Source: an uncultured Eubacteriales bacterium (GTDB taxonomy: Bacteria; Bacillota; Clostridia; Oscillospirales; Oscillospiraceae). Taken from it: a stretch of 64,000 bases of DNA. Positions 60,511 to 64,000 of the stretch are shown in pieces. Made by a program: the position numbers and the translations under genes. The stretch covers positions 1-64,000 of the forward strand of contig URPD01000001.1 of NCBI GenBank assembly GCA_900549645.1. The letters are read 5' to 3'. The first letter of the stretch is position 1, and each line of letters begins with the position of its first letter. The notes under the pieces were generated by a model, which saw nothing but the letters and a program-made list of their open reading frames with translations, made no database searches and was not told the origin of the DNA.

Positions 60511-61206
60511 ATGTATTATCGGCGTGCTTTCAGGCGCAAGCCCCGCTATACATATCACGAAGGAACCGTCAGCCCGCACAGCACCCCGCCGCGCAAGCCC
60601 AGAAGGGTAGGCGGAATAAGCCTTATCCTGTTTTTATGCTGCATTTTGATATTCCTCGCGTGCGCGCTCGCCTTTCTGAAGGATCTGTCCACTCAGATCG
60701 CAGTCTCCGACGCAAGCGATATCGTGATCTCGCAGGTCAATACGTCCATCGCAGAGATAATGAAGGACGAGGACTATACGGGCGACTACTTCGTGAATTT
60801 TGAAAAGACGGATGCCGGGGATATATCCGCGATAAGCAGCAATATGGCGCGGATAAACGCGCTGTCGGCAAAAATACTCGATACCGTCATAAACGTGACC
60901 GAAAATCAGACAATAACCGTAGAGATCCCGATAGGGAACCTGACGGGCGTGAGCCTGCTGATGGGGCGCGGCCCCAAGGTTCCGGTACAGATAATAGTGC
61001 TCACCTCGTCAAAGGTGGAATTCAACAACAGCATTATCACCGCCGGGATAAACCAGACGAAGCATCAGGTGAACCTTGAGGTCATCGTCGATATAGACGT
61101 GCTCATCCCGTGGGATACCGCAAGCACTCAGGTGAAAACCGAGGTACTGATAGCCGACACGGTCATAGTCGGCAAAGTTCCGGATACTTATATGAACGTA
61201 CAATAG
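60511..61206 (+). CDS. yunB: Sporulation protein YunB
   Basis: A 231-residue YunB-family protein: a basic N-terminus, one membrane helix (about residues 35-55) and an extracytoplasmic domain (AIVISQVNTSIAEIMKDEDYTGDYFVNFEK-type block; VEIPIGNLTGVSLLMGRGPKVPVQI; NQTKHQVNLEVIVDIDVLIPW). In Bacillus yunB is a sigmaE-controlled sporulation gene of unclear function. GGGAGG precedes the ATG. Confidence 0.92.
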   Translation: MYYRRAFRRKPRYTYHEGTVSPHSTPPRKPRRVGGISLILFLCCILIFLACALAFLKDLSTQIAVSDASDIVISQVNTSIAEIMKDEDYTGDYFVNFEKTDAGDISAISSNMARINALSAKILDTVINVTENQTITVEIPIGNLTGVSLLMGRGPKVPVQIIVLTSSKVEFNNSIITAGINQTKHQVNLEVIVDIDVLIPWDTASTQVKTEVLIADTVIVGKVPDTYMNVQ

Positions 61207-63192
<1,986 letters not shown>

Positions 63193-63215
63193 CCGCGACG
63201 GACAATGTATAATAA

Positions 63216-63265
63216 CCTCCTCGTTTGAGAGCGCATATTATAATATGAACTCTTGAATGAGGAGG
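63216..63265 (+). promoter_or_regulatory. Hairpin enclosing the cotJ ribosome binding site, possibly also a terminator
   Basis: Bases 63216-63231 pair with 63250-63265 through 16 positions including three G-U pairs. The apex is the perfect palindrome CATATTATAATATG (63234-63247). The Shine-Dalgarno GAGGAGG of the cotJA-cotJB gene is fully inside the 3' arm. AATATTTTT follows, so the element can also look like an intrinsic terminator for ligA read-through. Confidence 0.75.
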
Positions 63266-63272
63266 AATATTT

Positions 63273-63716
63273 TTGGCTAAAAACAGAACGGACGGCGGCT
63301 GGCGCTATGGCGAGCTGCCAGACACGGCACCGCTGGCAATGGCTTATGTGCCGCTTCAGAAGTCGGTCTCTCCGGCATACGAGTCAATGGAGGCGCTCTC
63401 CCGCGGGACGCTGTTCCCCGGTCTCGACCTGCCGTTTATGGGCATGGTCAACAAGACACAGGATGTAACGCCGCTCACGGAGATGATGGCGCTGTGCTTT
63501 GTGGCGCACGAGCTGGCGCTGTATCTCGACACGCATCAGGATGACGCCGAGGCTTTCGCCATGTATCAGAGCTTTCTCGCGCTGAAGAAGGAGGCGCGGG
63601 AGCGCTATGTGAAGCAGTGCGGCCCCGTCACGCATGAGGATATGCTGGGCATGGAGCGCTATGCGTGGCTCGACGACCCGTGGCCGTGGGACTATGAGCG
63701 GCAAAGGGAGGGCTGA
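63273..63716 (+). CDS. cotJA-cotJB: Fused CotJA-CotJB spore coat protein
   Basis: A 147-residue protein joining two spore-coat families that are normally separate. Residues 1-62 match CotJA (PLAMAYVPLQ...YESMEALSRGTLFPGLDLPFMG). Residues about 63-147 match CotJB (MMALCFVAHELALYLDTHQDDAEAFAMYQSF...YVKQCGPVTHEDM...WLDDPWPWDYE). One open frame covers both with no stop or frameshift in between. The start is TTG at 63273, 7 bases after GAGGAGG. cotJC follows 3 bases after the stop, as in the usual cotJABC operon. Confidence 0.88.
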   Translation: MAKNRTDGGWRYGELPDTAPLAMAYVPLQKSVSPAYESMEALSRGTLFPGLDLPFMGMVNKTQDVTPLTEMMALCFVAHELALYLDTHQDDAEAFAMYQSFLALKKEARERYVKQCGPVTHEDMLGMERYAWLDDPWPWDYERQREG

Positions 63717-63719
63717 CGC

Positions 63720-64000
63720 ATGTTTGTATATGAGAAGAAATTGCAGTATCCGGTGCGGATCAAAAACACGAATCCCGCTCTTGCGAAATTCATAATCACC
63801 CAGTACGGCGGCCCGGACGGCGAGCTCGGCGCGTCGCTGAGATATCTGAGCCAGCGCTACGCCATGCCGTACCCTGAGCTGAAAGGTCTTTTGACCGATA
63901 TCGGCACGGAAGAGCTTGGTCATCTTGAGATGATAGGCGCCATCGTGCACCAGCTAACCCGCTCGATGAGCATCGACGAGATCAAGAAGGCCGGGTTCGA
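63720..64000 (+). CDS. cotJC: CotJC, manganese-catalase-like spore coat protein (5' part)
   Basis: At least 93 codons are present before the window ends. The sequence MFVYEKKLQYPVRIKNTNP...ITQYGGPDGELGASLRYLSQRYAMPYPELKGLLTDIGTEELGHLEMIGAIVHQL matches CotJC. It has the Mn-catalase ligand motif EELGHLEMI and the preceding Glu in GELGASLRYL. It lies 3 bases after the fused cotJA-cotJB gene. The C-terminal half is missing only because of the window edge. Confidence 0.93.
   Translation, partial: MFVYEKKLQYPVRIKNTNPALAKFIITQYGGPDGELGASLRYLSQRYAMPYPELKGLLTDIGTEELGHLEMIGAIVHQLTRSMSIDEIKKAGF

Overview
The window looks like chromosome from an anaerobic, endospore-forming, Gram-positive bacterium of the class Clostridia, most like gut Oscillospiraceae/Ruminococcaceae. 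This rests on gene content. Sporulation genes present are spoIIIAA-AH, spoVAD-spoVAE, bofA with yaaL, yunB and the cotJ locus. Firmicute-type envelope genes present are a class B sortase, an LCP protein and sorting-signal proteins. A tyrosine T-box leader and a type A RNase P RNA are also present. Base composition is GC-rich for a Firmicute, ribosome binding sites are strong, and several genes start with TTG or GTG. The taxonomic level is inference.

Layout. 1-1.2 kb: the end of an IS3-like element and corA. 1.2-3.2 kb: a large sorting-signal surface protein. 3.3-4.6 kb: a DUF364 protein with a THEP1-like NTPase. 4.6-8.7 kb: a moxR / DUF58 / transglutaminase operon. 8.8-10.2 kb: spoVAD-spoVAE. 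10.2-13.0 kb: a Y-family polymerase with YolD, and a divergent AlkZ-like protein. 13.0-14.6 kb: nrdR, a DUF4363 protein and yetF. 14.6-17.4 kb: nagB-glmM-hexapeptide acyltransferase (amino-sugar supply for the cell wall). 17.4-21.3 kb: xpaC-telA-lemA-TPM-ybaK. 21.4-26.0 kb: rpe, recR, RNase J with two small genes, and tepA. 26.0-31.9 kb: a CotH/lamin-tail lipoprotein, a TfoX-like protein, an ABC exporter and yaaL-bofA.

31.9-38.3 kb: a gene-free structured stretch, then an LCP protein, a class B sortase and a 78-residue SPQTG protein, a divergent metal P-type ATPase with unusual catalytic motifs, a nitroreductase, a HAD phosphatase and a membrane protein. 38.4-51.9 kb: the conserved Firmicute block spoIIIA-asp23-nusB-xseAB-ispA-dxs-tlyA-nadK-argR-recN. 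51.9-53.9 kb: a Tyr T-box, a C_GCAxxG_C_C redox-like protein and tyrS. 53.9-57.8 kb: an unknown protein, a DUF4364 regulator, asnA, a pentanucleotide repeat, tRNA-Gly, a CsoR-like regulator and rnpB. 57.8-64 kb: murD, an aluminium-resistance/methionine-gamma-lyase-family enzyme, yunB, ligA, a fused cotJA-cotJB gene and the start of cotJC, which runs off the window.

The most unusual items are these. One ORF carries both CotJA and CotJB, and its ribosome binding site lies inside a 16-bp stem. A similar terminator/ribosome-binding-site overlap precedes tepA. The P-type ATPase has TGK instead of TGE and GDGVGD instead of GDGxND. The SPQTG mini-protein, sortase B and LCP genes form a unit driven by a consensus promoter. 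A multi-hairpin intergenic segment near 32.0 kb may be an undescribed small RNA. No CRISPR array, prophage or restriction/defence island was seen.
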